The notes under the pieces: generated by a model
Told to the model about the DNA's origin: nothing
Seen by the model: only the letters and a program-made list of their open reading frames with translations
Databases searched by the model: none
Shown here: one piece after another, positions 1 through 14,153 of the stretch
How positions within the stretch are numbered: position 1 is the stretch's first letter
Layout: every line of letters starts with the position of its first letter
Source of the DNA: Hydractinia symbiolongicarpus
Lineage: Eukaryota > Cnidaria > Hydrozoa > Anthoathecata > Hydractiniidae
Assembly (NCBI RefSeq): GCF_029227915.1
Contig: NC_079884.1
Coordinates: 28,336,001 to 28,400,000 of the forward strand
Length of the DNA: 64,000 bases
Reading direction: 5' to 3'
Made by a program: the position numbers and the translations under genes

Positions 1-2225
1 AAATGTGATAAATGAGGCAGTTTGACTACAAGAAATAACATTTTTCTTAATTTGACATGATTGCTGGACCTCAGCGATTTCATTTGGCGCTGTGGTAGCG
101 ATTCATTCACAAATTAAGATAAAAAAATCAGTTTTTACTGTGGGACCAATCCTAGCCGTTAGCTCGCGTTAAAGAAATAGAGACAGTTTCAAAAACTACC
201 TTTCATTCACTTTCTAACGGTGTCAATCCGTTCGAGTTACAACGGTTGCGTCACATATTCGCACCAACATGTATTTAGCGATATTTTTCCGCTACTACTA
301 GGTTCCATCGCTTTTAACAGTGAAACGATTGACTGTGGGACTTAATTGAACTGATTTTGGACTGTGACCTTATAAATGTGAAAGTGAGACAATTGGACTT
401 CAAGAAATAACATTCTTCTTAATTTGACTTGATTGCCGAAACTCAGCGATTTCATTTGGCGCTGTGGTAGCGATTCATTCACAAATTAAGATAAAAAAAT
501 CAGTTTTTACTGTGGGACCAATTTGCGCGCGCTGAAGAAATAGAGACAGTTTCAAATACTACATTTCACTGACTTTCTAACGGTGTCAGTCCGTTTGAGT
601 TACAACGGTTGCGTCACATATTCGTACCAACATGTATTTGTGATTTTCTTCCAATATTACTAAGTTGTATAGCTTTTAACAGTGAAACAATTGAATGTGG
701 GAATAAATAGAACTGAGTCTGGACTGTGACTTTATAAATGTGATAAATAAGTCAATTGGTGTCCAAAGAATAACATTCTTTTTAATTTGACATGATTGCT
801 GGAATTCAGCGAATACATTAGGCTCTGTGGTAGCGGTTCATTTAAAAATTAAGATAAAAAAAATCAGTTTTTACTGTGGGACCAATCCTAGCCTTTTGCG
901 CGCGCTGAAGAAATAGAGACAGTTTCAAATACTACATTTCACTGACTTTCTAACGGTGTCAGTCCGTTTGAGTTACAACGGTTGCGTCACATATTCGTAC
1001 CAACATGTATTTAGCGATAGTATTCGGATATTACTAGGTTGCATCGCTTTTAACAGTGAAACGCTTGAATGTGGGACTCATTTGAACTGATTTTGGACTT
1101 TGACCTTATAAATGTGATAAATGAGGCAGTTTGACTACAAGAAATAACATTCTTCTTAATTTGACATGATTGCTGGAACTCAGCGATTACAGTGGGCGCT
1201 GTGGTAGCGCTTTATTAAAAAATTAAGACAAATAAGTCATTTTTTACTGTGGGACCAATCCTAGCTGTTAGCTCGCGCTGAAGAAATAGAGACAGTTTTA
1301 AAAACTACCTTTCATTGACTTTCTAACGGTGTCAATCCGTTTGAGTTACAACGGTTGCGTCACATATTCGTACCAACATGTATTTGTGATTTTCTTCCAA
1401 TATTACTAAGTTGTATAGCTTTTAACAGTGAAACGATTGACTGTGGAAATAAATAGAACTGAGTCTGGACTGTGATCTTATAAATGTGATAAATAAGTCA
1501 ATTGGTGTCCAAAGAATAACATTCTTTTTAATTTGACATGATTGCTGGAATTCAGCGAATACATTAGTCTCTGTGGTAGCGCTTTATTTAAAAATTTAGA
1601 TAAATAAGTCTTTTTTTGCTGTGGGACCAATCCTGGCCGTTAGCACACGCTGAATAAATAGGAACAGTTTCAAAGACTACATTTCATTGACTTTCTAGCG
1701 GTATAAATCTGTTTGAGTTACAACGGTTGTGTCACATATTCATACCAACATGTATTTAGCGATAGTATTCGGATATTACTAGGTGGGTCCGTTTTAACAG
1801 TGAAACGCCTGACTGTGGGACTTAATTGAACTGATTTTGGACTTTGATTTTAAAAATCTGATAAATGAGCCAGTTTGACTACAAGAAAGAACATTCTTCT
1901 TAATTTGACATGATTGTTGGAACTCAGCGATTACACTGGGCGCTGTGGTAGCGCTTTATTAAAAAATTAAGATAAATAAATGATTTTTTACTGTGGGACC
2001 AATCCTAGCTGTTAGCTCGCGCTGAAGAAATAGAGACAGTTTTAAAAACTACCTTTCATTGACTTTCTAACGGTGTCAATCCGTTTGAGTTACAACGGTT
2101 GCGTCACATATTCGTACCAACATGTATTTGTGATTTTCTTCCAATATTACTAAGTTGTATAGCTTTTAACAGTGAAACGATTGGCTGTGGGAATAAATAG
2201 AACTGAGTCTGGACTGTGATCTTAT
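1..2225. repeat. Left flank, irregular monomers
   Basis: Monomers start at 1, 374, 736, 1110, 1482 and 1854, with heads P, K, G, P, G, P and bodies Y, Z, Z, Y, X, Y. They alternate P and G heads but do not form a clean higher-order repeat. The monomer at 374 spans only 362 bp because about 10 bp is missing around 520, where CCAAT is joined directly to TTGCGCGCGCTG. Confidence 0.85.
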
Positions 2226-5205
2226 AAATGTGATAAATAAGTCAATTGGTGTCCAAAGAATAACATTCTTTTTAATTTGACATGATTGCTGGAATTCAGC
2301 GAATACATTAGGCTCTGTGGTAGCGATTCATTTAAAAATTAAGATAAAAAAAATCAGTTTTTACTGTGGGACCAATCCTAGCCGTTGGCGCGCTGAAGAA
2401 ATACAGACAGTTTCAAATACTACATTTCACTGACTTTCTAACGGTGTCAGTCCGTTTCAGTTAAAACGGTTGCGTCACACATTCGTACCAACATGTATTT
2501 GGTGATTTTCTTCCAATATTACTAAGTTGTATAGGTTTTAACAGTGAAACGATTGACTGTGGGAATAAATAGAACTGATTCTGGACTTTGACCTTATAAA
2601 TGTGATAAATGAGCTAGTTTGACTACAAGAAATAACATTCTTCTTAATTTGACATGATTGCTGGAACTCAACGATTACATTTGGCGCCGTGGTAGCGATT
2701 CATTTACAAATTAAGATAAAAAATCAGTTTTTACTGTGGGACCAATCCTAGCTGTTAGCTCGCGCTGAAGAAATAGAGACAGTTTCAAAAACTACCTTTT
2801 ATTGACTTTCTAGCGGTGTCAATCCGTTTGAGTTACAACGGTTGCGTCACATATTCGTACCAACATGTATTTGGTGATTTTCTTCCCATATTACTAAGTT
2901 GTATTGCTTTTAACAGTGAAACGATTGACTGTGGGAATAAATAGAACTGATTCTGGACTGTGACCTTTTAAATGTGATAAATGAGCCAATTGGTGTCCAA
3001 AGAATAACATTCTTCTTAATTTGACATGATTGCTAGAATTCAGCGATTACATTAGGCTCTGTGGTAGCGCTTTATTTAAAAATTTAGATAAATAAGTATT
3101 TTCTTACTGTGGGACCAATCCTGGCCGTTAGCACGCGCTGAATAAATAGGAACAGTTCCAAAGACTAAATTTCATTGACTTTCTAGCGGTATAAGTCCGT
3201 TTGAGTTAAAACGGTTCTGTCACATATTCGTACCAACATGTATTTAGCGATAGTATTCGGATATTACTAGGTTGCATCGCTTTTAACAGTGAAACGCTTG
3301 ACTGTGGGACTTAATTGAACTGATTTTGGACTTTGACCTTGTAAATGCGATAAATGAGCCAGTTTGACTACAAGAAATAACATTTTTCTTAATTTGACAT
3401 GATTGCTGGAACTCAGCGATTACACTGGTCACTGTGGTAGCGCTTTATTACAAAAATAAGATAAACAAGTCATTTTTTACTGCGGGACCAATCCTAGCCG
3501 TTGGCTCGCGCTGAAGAAATAGAGACAGTTTCAAAAACTACACTTCATTTACCTTCTAACGGTGTCAATCCGTTTGAGTGACAACAGTTGCGTCACATAT
3601 TCGTACCACCATGTATTTAGTGATTTTCTTCCGATATTACTAAGTTTTATTGCTTTTCACAGTGAAACAATTGACTGTGGAAATTAACAGAACTGATTCT
3701 GGACTGCGACCTTATAAATGTGATAAATAAGTCAATTGGTGTCCAAAGAATAACATTCTTTTTAATTTGACATGATTGCTGAAATTCAGCGAATACATTA
3801 GGCTCTGTGGTAGCGATTCATTTAAAAATTAAGATAAAAAAAATCAGTTTTTACTGTGGGACCAATCCTAGCCGTTGGCGCGCTGAAGAAATACAGACAG
3901 TTTCAAATACTACATTTCACTGACTTTCTAACGGTGTCAGTCCGTTTCAGTTAAAACGGTTGCGTCACACATTCGTACCAACATGTATTTGGTGATTTTC
4001 TTCCAATATTACTAAGTTGTATAGGTTTTAACAGTGAAACGATTGACTGTGGGAATAAATAGAACTGATTCTGGACTTTGACCTTATAAATGTGATAAAT
4101 GAGCTAGTTTGACTACAAGAAATAACATTCTTCTTAATTTGACATGATTGCTGGAACTCAACGATTACATTTGGCGCCGTGGTAGCGATTCATTTACAAA
4201 TTAAGATAAAAAATCAGTTTTTACTGTGGGACCAATCCTAGCTGTTAGCTCGCGCTGAAGAAATAGAGACAGTTTCAAAAACTACCTTTTATTGACTTTC
4301 TAGCGGTGTCAATCCATTTGAGTTACAACGGTTGCGTCACATATTCGTACCAACATGTATTTGGTGATTTTCTTCCCATATTACTAAGTTGTATTGCTTT
4401 TAACAGTGAAACGATTGACTGTGGGAATAAATAGAACTGATTCTGGACTGTGACCTTTTAAATGTGATAAATGAGCCAATTGGTGTCCAAAGAATAACAT
4501 TCTTCTTAATTTGACATGATTGCTGGAATTCAGCGATTACATTAGGCTCTGTGGTAGCGCTTTATTTAAAAATTAAGATAAATAAGTATTTTCTTACTGT
4601 GGGACCAATCCTGGCCGTTAGCACGCGCTGAATAAATAGGAACAGTTCCAAAGACTACATTTCATTGACTTTCTAGCGGTATAAGTCCCTTTGAGTTAAA
4701 ACGGTTCTGTCACATATTCGTACCAACATGTATTTAGCGATAGTATTCGGATATTACTAGGTTGCATCGCTTTTAACAGTGAAACGCTTGACTGTGGGAC
4801 TTAATTGACCTGATTTTGGACTTTGACTTTATAAATGTGATAAATGAGCCAGTTTGACTACAAGAAATAACATTCTTCTTAATTTGACATGATTGCTGGA
4901 ACTTAGCGATTACACTGGGCGCTGTGGTAGGGCTTTATTGAAAAATTAAGATAAATAAATGATTTTTTACTGTGGGACCAATCCTAGCCGTTTGCGCGCG
5001 CTGAAGAAATAGAGACAGTTTCAAATACTACATTTCACTGACTTTCTAATAGTGTCAGTCCGTTTGAGTTACAACAGTTGCGTCACATATTCGTACCAAC
5101 ATGTATTTAGCGATAGTATTCGGATATTGCTAGGTTGCATCGCTTTTAACAGTGAAACGCTTGACTGTGGGACTTATTTGAACTAATTTTGGACTTTGAC
5201 CTTAT
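2226..5205. repeat. Tetramer duplication, 1490-bp period
   Basis: Monomers at 2226, 2598, 2970 and 3343 (GZ, AY, GX, PY) are followed by 3716, 4088, 4460 and 4833 (GZ, AY, GX, PZ). The first three positions match almost base for base at an offset of 1490 bp, including private features such as GAATACATTAGGCTC at 2301 and 3791. The fourth monomer differs (Y body at 3343, Z body at 4833), so the shared segment is about three monomers long, roughly 2226-3340 against 3716-4830. Confidence 0.88.
2970..3342. repeat. Exemplar G-head monomer, flank class (373 bp)
   Basis: Head reads CCAATTGGTGTCCAAAG, one key base (G for C) away from the B head, followed by GAATTCAGCGATTACATTAG and an X body. G heads occur at 736, 1482, 2226, 2970, 3716, 4460, 15647 and 17513 and then not again until 53860, 57214, 58215, 60446, 62187 and 63188. 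In most of these copies the left arm of the central dyad reads GCTCT, so it no longer pairs with AGCGC. Confidence 0.85.
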
Positions 5206-8200
5206 AAATGTGACAATTGAGGCAGTTTGACTACAAGAAATAACATTCTTCTTAATTTGACATGATTGCTGGAACTCAGCGATTACAGTGGGCGCTGTGG
5301 TAGCGCTTTATTAAAAAATTAAGAGAAATAAGTCATTTTTTACTGTGGGACCAATCCTAGCTGTTAGCTCGCGCTGAAGAAATAGAGACAGTTTCAAAAA
5401 CTACCTTTCATTGACTTTCTAACGGTGTCAATCCGTTTGAGTTACAACGGTTCCGTCACATATTCGTAGCAACATGTATTTGGTGATTTTCTTCCAATAT
5501 TACTAAGTTGTATAGCTTTTAACAGTGAAACGATTAACTGTGGGAATAAATAGAACTTATTCTGGACTGTGATCTTGTAAATGTGATAAATGAGCTAGTT
5601 TGACTACAAGAAATAACATTCTTCTTAATTTGACATGATTGCTGGAACTCAGCGGTTACACTGGGGGCTGTGGTAGCGCTTTATTAATAAATTAAGATAA
5701 ATAAGTCATTTTTTACTGTGGGACCAAACCTGGCCGGTAGCTTGCGCTGAAGAAATAGAGACAGTTTCAAAAACTACATTTCATTTACTTTCTAACGGTG
5801 TCAATCCGTTTGAGTTACAACGGTTGCGTCACATATTCGTACCAACATGTATTTAGTGATTTTTTTCCGATATTACTAAGTTGAATCGCTTTTAACAGTG
5901 AAACGATTGACTGTGGGACTTAATTGAACTGATTCTGGAATGTGACCTTATAAATGTGATAAATGAGCCAATTGGTCTCCAAGGAATAACATTCTTCTTT
6001 ATTTGACATGATTGCTGGAATTCATCGATTACATTAGGCTCTGTGGTAGCGCTTTATTTAAAAATTTAGATAAATAAGTCTTTTCTCACTGTGGAACCAA
6101 TCCTGGCCGTTAGCACGCGCTAAATAAATAGGAACAGTTCGAAAGACTACATTTCATTGACTTTCTAGCGGTATAAATCCGTTTCAGTTACAACGGTCGC
6201 GTCACATATTCGTACCAACATGTAATTAGCCATAGTATTCGGATATTACTAGGTTGCATCGCTTTTAACAGTGAAACGCTTGACTGTGGGACTTAATTGA
6301 CCTGATTTTGGACTTTGACTTTATAAATGTGATAAATGAACAAGTTTGACTACAAGAAATAACATTCTTCTTAATTTAACATGATTGCTGGAACTCAGCG
6401 ATTACACTGGGCGCTGTGGTAGCGCTTTATTGAAAAATTAAGATAAATAAATGATTTTTTACTGTGGGACCAATCCTAGCCGTTAGCTCGCGCTGAAGAA
6501 ATAGAGACAGTTTCAAAAACTACATTTCATTTACTTTCTAACGGTGTCAATCCGTTTGAGTTACAACGGTTGCGTCACATATTCGTACCAACATGTATTT
6601 AGTGATTTTTTTCTGATATTACTAAGTTGTATCGCTTTTAACAGTGAAACGATTGACTGTGGGACTTAATTGAACTGATTCTGGAATGTGACCTTATAAA
6701 TGTGATAAATGAGCCAATTGGTCTGCAAGGAATAACATTCTTCTTAATTTGAAATGATTGCTGGAATTCATCGATTACATTAGGCTCTGTGGTAGCGCTT
6801 TATTTAAAAATTTAGATAAATAAGTCTTTTCTCACTGTTGAACCAATCCTGGCCGTTAGCACGCGCTAAATAAATAGGAACAGTTCGAAAGACTACATTG
6901 CATTGACTTTCTAGCGGTATAAATCCGTTTGAGTTACAACGGTTGCGTCACATATTCGTACCAACATGTAATTAGCCATAGTATTCGGATATTACTAGGT
7001 TGCACCGCTTTTAACAGTGAAACGCTTGACTGTTGGACTTAATTGACCTGATTTTGGACTTTGACTTTATAAATGTGATAAATGAGCCAGTTTGACTACA
7101 AGAAATAACATTCTTCTTAATTTGACATGATTGCTGGAACTTAGCGATTACACTGGGCGCTGTGGTAGCGCTTTATTGAAAAATTAAGAAAAATAAATGA
7201 TTTTTTACTGTGGGACCAATCCCAGCCGTTAGCTCGCGCTGAAGATATAGAGACAGTTTCAAAAACTACCTTTCATTGACTTTCTAACGGTGTCAATCCG
7301 TTTGAGTTAAAACGGTTCCGTCACATATTCGTAGCAACATGTATTTGGTGATTTTCTTCCAATATTACTAAGTTGTATAGCTTTTAACAGTGAAACGATT
7401 AACTGTGGGAATAAATAGAACTTATTCTGGACTGTGATCTTATAAATGTGATAAATAAGCTAGTTTGACTACAAGAAATAACATTCTTCTTAATTTGACA
7501 TGATTGCTGGAACTCAGCGGTTACACTGGGGGCTGTGGTAGCGCTTTATTAATAAATTAAGATAAATAAGTCATTTTTTACTGTGGGACCAATCCTGGCC
7601 GGTAGCTTGCGCTGAAGAAATAGAGACAGTTTCAAAAACTACATTTCATTTACTTTCTAACGGTGTCAATCCGTTTGAGTTACAACGGTTGCGTCACATA
7701 TTCGTACCAACATGTATTTAGTGATTTTTTTCCGATATTACTAAGTTGAATCGCTTTTAACAGTGAAACGATTGACTGTGGGACTTAATTGAACTGATTC
7801 TGGAATGTGACCTTATAAATGTGATAAATGAGCCAATTGGTCTCCAAGGAATAACATTCTTCTTTATTTGACATGATTGCTGGAATTCATCGATTACATT
7901 AGGCTCTGTGGTAGCGCTTTATTTAAAAATTTAGATAAATAAGTCTTTTCTCACTGTTGAACCAATCCTGGCCGTTAGCACGCGCTAAATAAATAGGAAC
8001 AGTTCGAAAGACTACATTTCATTGACTTTCTAGCGGTATAAATCCGTTTGAGTTACAACGGTCGCGTCACATATTCGTACCAACATGTAATTAGCCATAG
8101 TATTCGGATATTACTAGGTTGCATCGCTTTTAACAGTGAAACGCTTGACTGTGGGACTTAATTGACCTGATTTTGGACTTTGACTTTATAAATGTGATAA

Positions 8201-9308
8201 ATGAACAAGTTTGACTACAAGAAATAACATTCTTCTTAATTTAACATGATTGCTGGAACTCAGCGATTACACTGGGCGCTGTGGTAGCGCTTTATTGAAA
8301 AATTAAGATAAATAAATGATTTTTTACTGTGGGACCAATCCTAGCCGTTAGCTCGCGCTGAAGAAATAGAGACAGTTTCAAAAACTACATTTCATTTACT
8401 TTCTAACGGTGTCAATCCGTTTGAGTTACAACAGTTGCGTCACATATTCGTACCATCATGTATTTAGTGATTTTTTTCCGATATTACTAAGTTGTATCGC
8501 TTTTAACAGTGAAACGATTGACTGTGGGACTTAATTGAACTGATTCTGGAATGTGACCTTATAAATGTGATAAATGAGCCAATTGGTCTGCAAGGAATAA
8601 CATTCTTCTTAATTTGAAATGATTGCTGGAATTCATCGATTACATTAGGCTCTGTGGTAGCGCTTTATTTAAAAATTTAGATAAATAAGTCTTTTCTCAC
8701 TGTTGAACCAATCCTGGCCGTTAGCACGCGCTAAATAAATAGGAACAGTTCGAAAGACTACATTTCATTGACTTTCTAGCGGTATAAATCCGTTTGAGTT
8801 ACAACGGTTGTGTCACATATTCATACCAACATGTATTTGGTGATTTTCTTCCAATATTACTAAGTTGTATAGCTTTTAACAGTGAAACGATTGACTGTGG
8901 GAATAAATAGAACTGATTTTGGACTTTGACCTTATAAATGTGATAAATGAGCTAGTTTGACTACAAGAAATAACGTTCTTCTTAATTTGACATGATTGCT
9001 GGAACTTAGCGATTACACTGGGCGCTGTGGTAGCGCTTTATTGAAAAATTAAGATAAATAAATGATTTTTTACTGTGGGACCAATCCCAGCCGTTAGCTC
9101 GCGCTGAAGAAATAGAGACAGTTTCAATAACTACATTTCATTTACTTTCTAACGGTGTCAATCCGTTTGAGTTACTACGGTTGCGTCACATATTCGTACC
9201 AACATGTATTTAGTGATTTTTTTCCGATATTACTAAGTTGTATCGCTTTTAACAGTGAAACGATTGACTGTGGGACTTAATTGAACTGATTCTGGAATGT
9301 GACCTTAT
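5206..9308. repeat. Pentamer duplication, 1865-bp period
   Basis: Monomers start at 5206, 5579, 5952, 6325, 6698, 7071, 7444, 7817, 8190, 8563 and 8936, all 373 bp apart. The series A-Y, B-X, P-Y, B-X, P-Y repeats at 1865 bp. The private site GGTAGCTTGCGCTG lies at 5737 and 7602, and GTTCCGTCACATATTCGTAGC occurs in both the 5206 and 7071 monomers. The second copy diverges at 8563, where an X body continues into a Z-like tail. Confidence 0.88.
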
Positions 9309-11169
9309 AAATGTGATAAATGAGCCAATTGGTCTCCAAGGAATAACATTCTTTTTAATTTGACATGATTGCTAGAATTCAGCGAATACATTAGGCTCTG
9401 TGGTAGCGCTTTATTTAAAAATTTAGATAAATAAGTCTTTCTTTGCTGTGGGACCAATCCTGGCTGTTAGCACACGCTGAATAAATAGGAACAGTTTCAA
9501 AGACTACATTTCATTGACTTTCTAGCGGTATAAATCTGTTTGAGTTACAACGGTTGCGTCACATATTCGTACCAACATGTATTTAGCCATAGTATTCGGA
9601 TATTGCTAGGTTGCATCGCTTTTAACAGTGAAACGCTTGACTGTGGGACTTATTTGAACTGATTTTGGACTTTGACCTTATAAATGTGATAAATGAGCCA
9701 CTTGGTCTCCAATGAATCACATTCTTCTTAATTTGACTTGATTGCCGAAACTCAGCGATTACACTTGGCGCTGTGGTAGCGATTCATTTAAAAATTAAGA
9801 TAAAAAAATCAGTTTTTACTGTGGGACCAATCCTAGCCGTTGGCGCGCTGAAGAAATAGAGACAGTTTCAAATACTACATTTCACTGACTTTCTAACGGT
9901 GTCAGTCCGTTTGAGTTACAACGGTTGCGTCACACATTCGTACCAACATGTATTTGGTGATTTTCTTCCAATAATACTAAGTTGTATAGCTTTTAACAGT
10001 GAAACGATTGACTGTGGGAATAAATAGAACTGATTCTGGACTTTGACCTTATAAATGTGATAAATGTGCTAGTTTGACTACAAGAAATAACATTCTTCTT
10101 AATTTGACATGATTGCTGGCACTCAGCGATTACACTGGGCGCTGTGGTAGCGCTTTATTAAAAAATTAAGATAAATAAATCATTTTTTACTGTGGGGCCA
10201 ATCCTGGCCGTTAGCACGCGCTGAATAAATAGAAACAGTTTCAAAGATACATTTCATCGACTTTCTAGCGGTATCAATCTGTTTGAGTTACAACGGTTGT
10301 GTCACATATTCATACCAACATGTATTTAGTGATATTTTTCCAATATTACTAAGTTGTATCGCTTTTACCAGTGAAACGATTGACTGTGGGACTTAATTGA
10401 ACTGATTCTGGAATGTGACCTTATAAATGTGATAAATGAGCCAATTGGTCTCCAAGGAATAACATTCTTCTTAATTTGACTTGATTGCCGAAACTCAGCG
10501 ATTACACTTGGCGCTGTGGTAGCGATTCATTTGAAAATTAAGATAAAAAAATCATTTTTTACTGTGGGACCAATCCTAGCCGTTAGCTCGCGCTGAAGAA
10601 ATAGAGACAGTTTCAGTAACTACATTTCATTTACTTTCTAACGGTGTCAATCCGTTTGAGTTACAGCGGTTGCGTCACATATTCGTACCAACATGTATTT
10701 AGCGATATTTTTCCGCTACTACTAGGTTCCATCGCTTTTAACAGTGAAACGATTGACTGTGGGACTTGATTGAACTGATTTTGGACTGTGACCTTATAAA
10801 TGTGAAAGTGAGACAATTGCTCTTCAAGAAATAACATTCTTCCTAATTTGACATGATTGCTGGAACTCAGCGATTACACTGGGCGCTGTGGTAGCGCTTT
10901 ATTGAAAAATTAAGATAAATAAATGATTTTTTACAGTGGGACCAATCCTAGCCGTTAGCTCGCGCTGAAGAAATAGAGACAGTTTCAAAAACTACATTTC
11001 ATTTACTTTCTAACGGTGTCAATCCGTTTGAGTTACAACGGTTGCGTCACATATTCGTACCAACATGTATTTAGTGATTTTTTTCCGATATTACTAAGTT
11101 GTATCGCTTTTAACAGTGAAACGATTGACTGTGGGACTTTATTGAACTGATTCTGGAATGTGACCTTAT
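9309..11169. repeat. Left flank, mixed monomers
   Basis: Monomers start at 9309 (BX), 9682 (B-like head with CCACTTGGTCTCCAATG, Z), 10053 (AX), 10425 (BY) and 10798 (KY). No adjacent duplication is evident. The Y body at 10425 ends in GCTACTACTAGGTTCC, a tail otherwise seen in the monomer at position 1. Confidence 0.8.
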
Positions 11170-14153
11170 AAATGTGATAAATGAGCCAATTGGTCTCCAA
11201 GGAATAACATTCTTCTTAATTTGACATGATTGCTGGAATTCATCGATTACATTAGGCTCTGTGGTAGCGCTTTATTTAAAAATTTAGATAAATAAGTCTT
11301 TTCTCACTGTTGAACCAATCCTGGCCGTTAGCACGCGCTAAATAAATAGGAACAGTTCGAAAGACTTCATTTCATTGACTTTCTAGCGGTATAAATCCGT
11401 TTGAGTTACAACGGTTGCGTCACATATTCGTACCAACATGTAATTAGCCATAGTATTCGGATATTACTAGGTTGCATCGCTTTTAACAGTGAAACGCTTG
11501 ACTGTGGGACTTAATTGACCTGATTTTGGACTTTGACTTTATAAATGTCATAAATGAGCCAGTTTGACTACAAGAAATAACATTCTTCTTAATTTGACAT
11601 GATTGCTGGACTTTAGCGATTACACTGGGCGCTGTGGTAGCGCTTTATTGAAAAATTAAGATAAATAAATGATTTTTTACTGTGGGACCAATCCCAGCCG
11701 TTAGCTGGCGCTGAAGAAATAGAGACAGTTTCAAAAACTACATTTCATTTACTTTCTAACGGTGTCAATCCGTTTGAGTTACTACGGTTGCGTCACATAT
11801 TCGTACCAACATGTATTTAGTGATTTTTTTCCGATATTACTAAGTTGTATCGCTTTTAACAGTGAAACGATTGACTGTGGGACTTAATTGAACTGATTCT
11901 GGAATGTCACCTTATAAATGTGATAAATGAGCCAATTGGTCTCCAAGGAATAACATTCTTTTTAATTTGACATGATTGCTAGAATTCAGCGAATACATTA
12001 GTCTCTGTGGTAGCGCTTTATTTAAAAATTTAGATAAATAAGTCTTTTTTTGCTGTGGGACCAATCCTGGCCGTTAGCACACGCTGAATAAATAGGAACA
12101 GTTTCAAAGACTACATTTCATTGACTTTCTAGCGGTATAAATCTGTTTGAGTTACAACGGTTGTGTCACATATTCATACCAACATGTATTTGGTGATTTT
12201 CTTCCAATATTACTAAGTTGTATAGCTTTTAACAGTGAAACGATTGACTGTGGAATAAATAGAACTGATTTTGGACTTTGACCTTATAAATGTGATAAAT
12301 GAGCTAGTTTGACTACAAGAAATAACGTTCTTCTTAATTTGACATGATGGCTGGAACTCAGCCATTACATTTGGCGCTGTGGTAGCGATTCATTTACAAA
12401 TTAAGATAAAAAAAATCAGTTTTTACTGTGGGACCAATCCTAGCCGTTTGCACGCGCTGAATAAATAGAGACAGTTTCAAATACTACATTTCACTGACTT
12501 TCTAATAGTGTCAGTCCGTTTGAGTTACAACGGTTGCGTCACATATTCGTACCAACATGTATTTAGCAATAGTATTTGGATATTGCTAGGTTGCATCGCT
12601 TTTAACAGTGAAACGCTTGACTGTGGGACTTATTTGAACTAATTTTGGACTTTGGCCTTATAAATGTTACAATTGAGGCAGTTTGACTACAAGAAATAAC
12701 ATTCTTCTTAATTTGACATGATTGCTGGAACTCAGCGATTACAGTGGGCGCTGTGGTAGCGCTTTATTAAAAAATTAAGACAAATAAGTCATTTTTTACT
12801 GTAGGACCAATCCTAGCTGTTAGCTCGCGCTGAAGAAATAGAGACAGTTTCAAAAACTACCTTTCATTGACTTTCTAACGGTGTCAATCCGTTTGAGTCA
12901 CAACGGTTGCGTCACATATTCGTAGCAACATGTATTTGGTGATTTTCTTCCAATATTACTAAGTTGTATTGCTTTTAACAGTGAAACGATTAACTGTGGG
13001 AATAAATAGAACTTATTCTGGACTGTGATCTTATAAATGTGATAAATGAGCTAGTTTGACTACAAGAAATAACATTCTTCTTAATTTGACATGATTGCTG
13101 GAACTCAGCGGTTACACTGGGGGCTGTGGTAGCGCTTTATTAATAAATTAAGATAAATAAGTCATTTTTTACTGTGGGACCAATCCTGGCCGGTAGCTTG
13201 CGCTGAAGAAATAGAGACAGTTTTAAAAACTACATTTCACTGACTTTCTAATAGTGTCAGTCCGTTTGAGTTACAACGGTTGCGTCACATATTTGTACCA
13301 ACATGTATTTAGCGATAGTATTCGGATATTGCTAGGTTGCATCGCTTTTAACAGTGAAACGCTTGACTGTGGGACTTATTTGAACTAATTTTGGACTTTG
13401 ACCTTATAAATATGACAATTGAGGCAGTTTGACTACAAGAAATAACATTCTTCTTAATTTGACATGATTGCTGGAACTCAGCGATTACAGTGGGCGCTGT
13501 GGTAGCGCTTTATTAAAAAATTAAGACAAATAAGTCATTTTTTACTGTAGGACCAATCCTAGCTGTTAGCTCGCGCTGAAGAAATAGAGACAGTTTCAAA
13601 AACTACCTTTCATTGACTTTCTAACGGTGTCAATCCGTTTGAGTTACAACGGTTGCGTCACATATTCGTACCAACATGTATTTAGTGATTTTTTTCCGAT
13701 ATTACTAAGTTGTATCGCTTTTAACAGTGAAACGATTGACTGTGGGACTTTATTGAACTGATTCTGGAATGTGACCTTATAAATGTGATAAATGAGCCAA
13801 TTGGTCTCCAAGGAATAACATTCTTCTTAATTTGACATGATTGCTGGAATTCATCGATTACATTAGGCTCTGTGGTAGCGCTTTATTTAAAAATTTAGAT
13901 AAATAAGTCTTTTCTCACTGTTGAACCAATCCTGGCCGTTAGCACGCGCTAAATAAATAGGAACAGTTCGAAAGACTACATTTCATTGACTTTCTAGCGG
14001 TATAAATCCGTTTGAGTTACAACGGTTGCGTCACATATTCGTACCAACATGTAATTAGCCATAGTATTCGGATATTACTAGGTTGCATCGCTTTTAACAG
14101 TGAAACGCTTGACTGTGGGACTTAATTGACCTGATTTTGGACTTTGACTTTAT
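11170..14153. repeat. Heptamer-scale duplication, 2611 and 2239 bp offsets
   Basis: Monomers start at 11170, 11543, 11916, 12288, 12662, 13035, 13408 and 13781. The private tail GGGACTTTATTGAAC at 11133 recurs at 13744 (offset 2611 bp, seven monomers). The private TGATGGCTGGAACTCAGCC of monomer 12288 recurs in monomer 14527 at 2239 bp (six monomers). The different offsets show overlapping duplications rather than one clean unit. Confidence 0.8.

Noticed and set aside
2226-2597. Monomer itself made of two 186-bp halves
   Set aside because: ACTGTGGGAC occurs twice per monomer about 195 bp apart and ACTGTGACC once more, but sequence around these points does not align between halves, so an ancient half-unit duplication is not supported.
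6140-6155. Pol III B box in CAGTTCGAAAGACTAC of B-head X monomers
   Set aside because: Only GTTCGA fits; the conserved C near the end is absent and there is no A box at a suitable distance, so neither a tRNA nor a SINE is supported.
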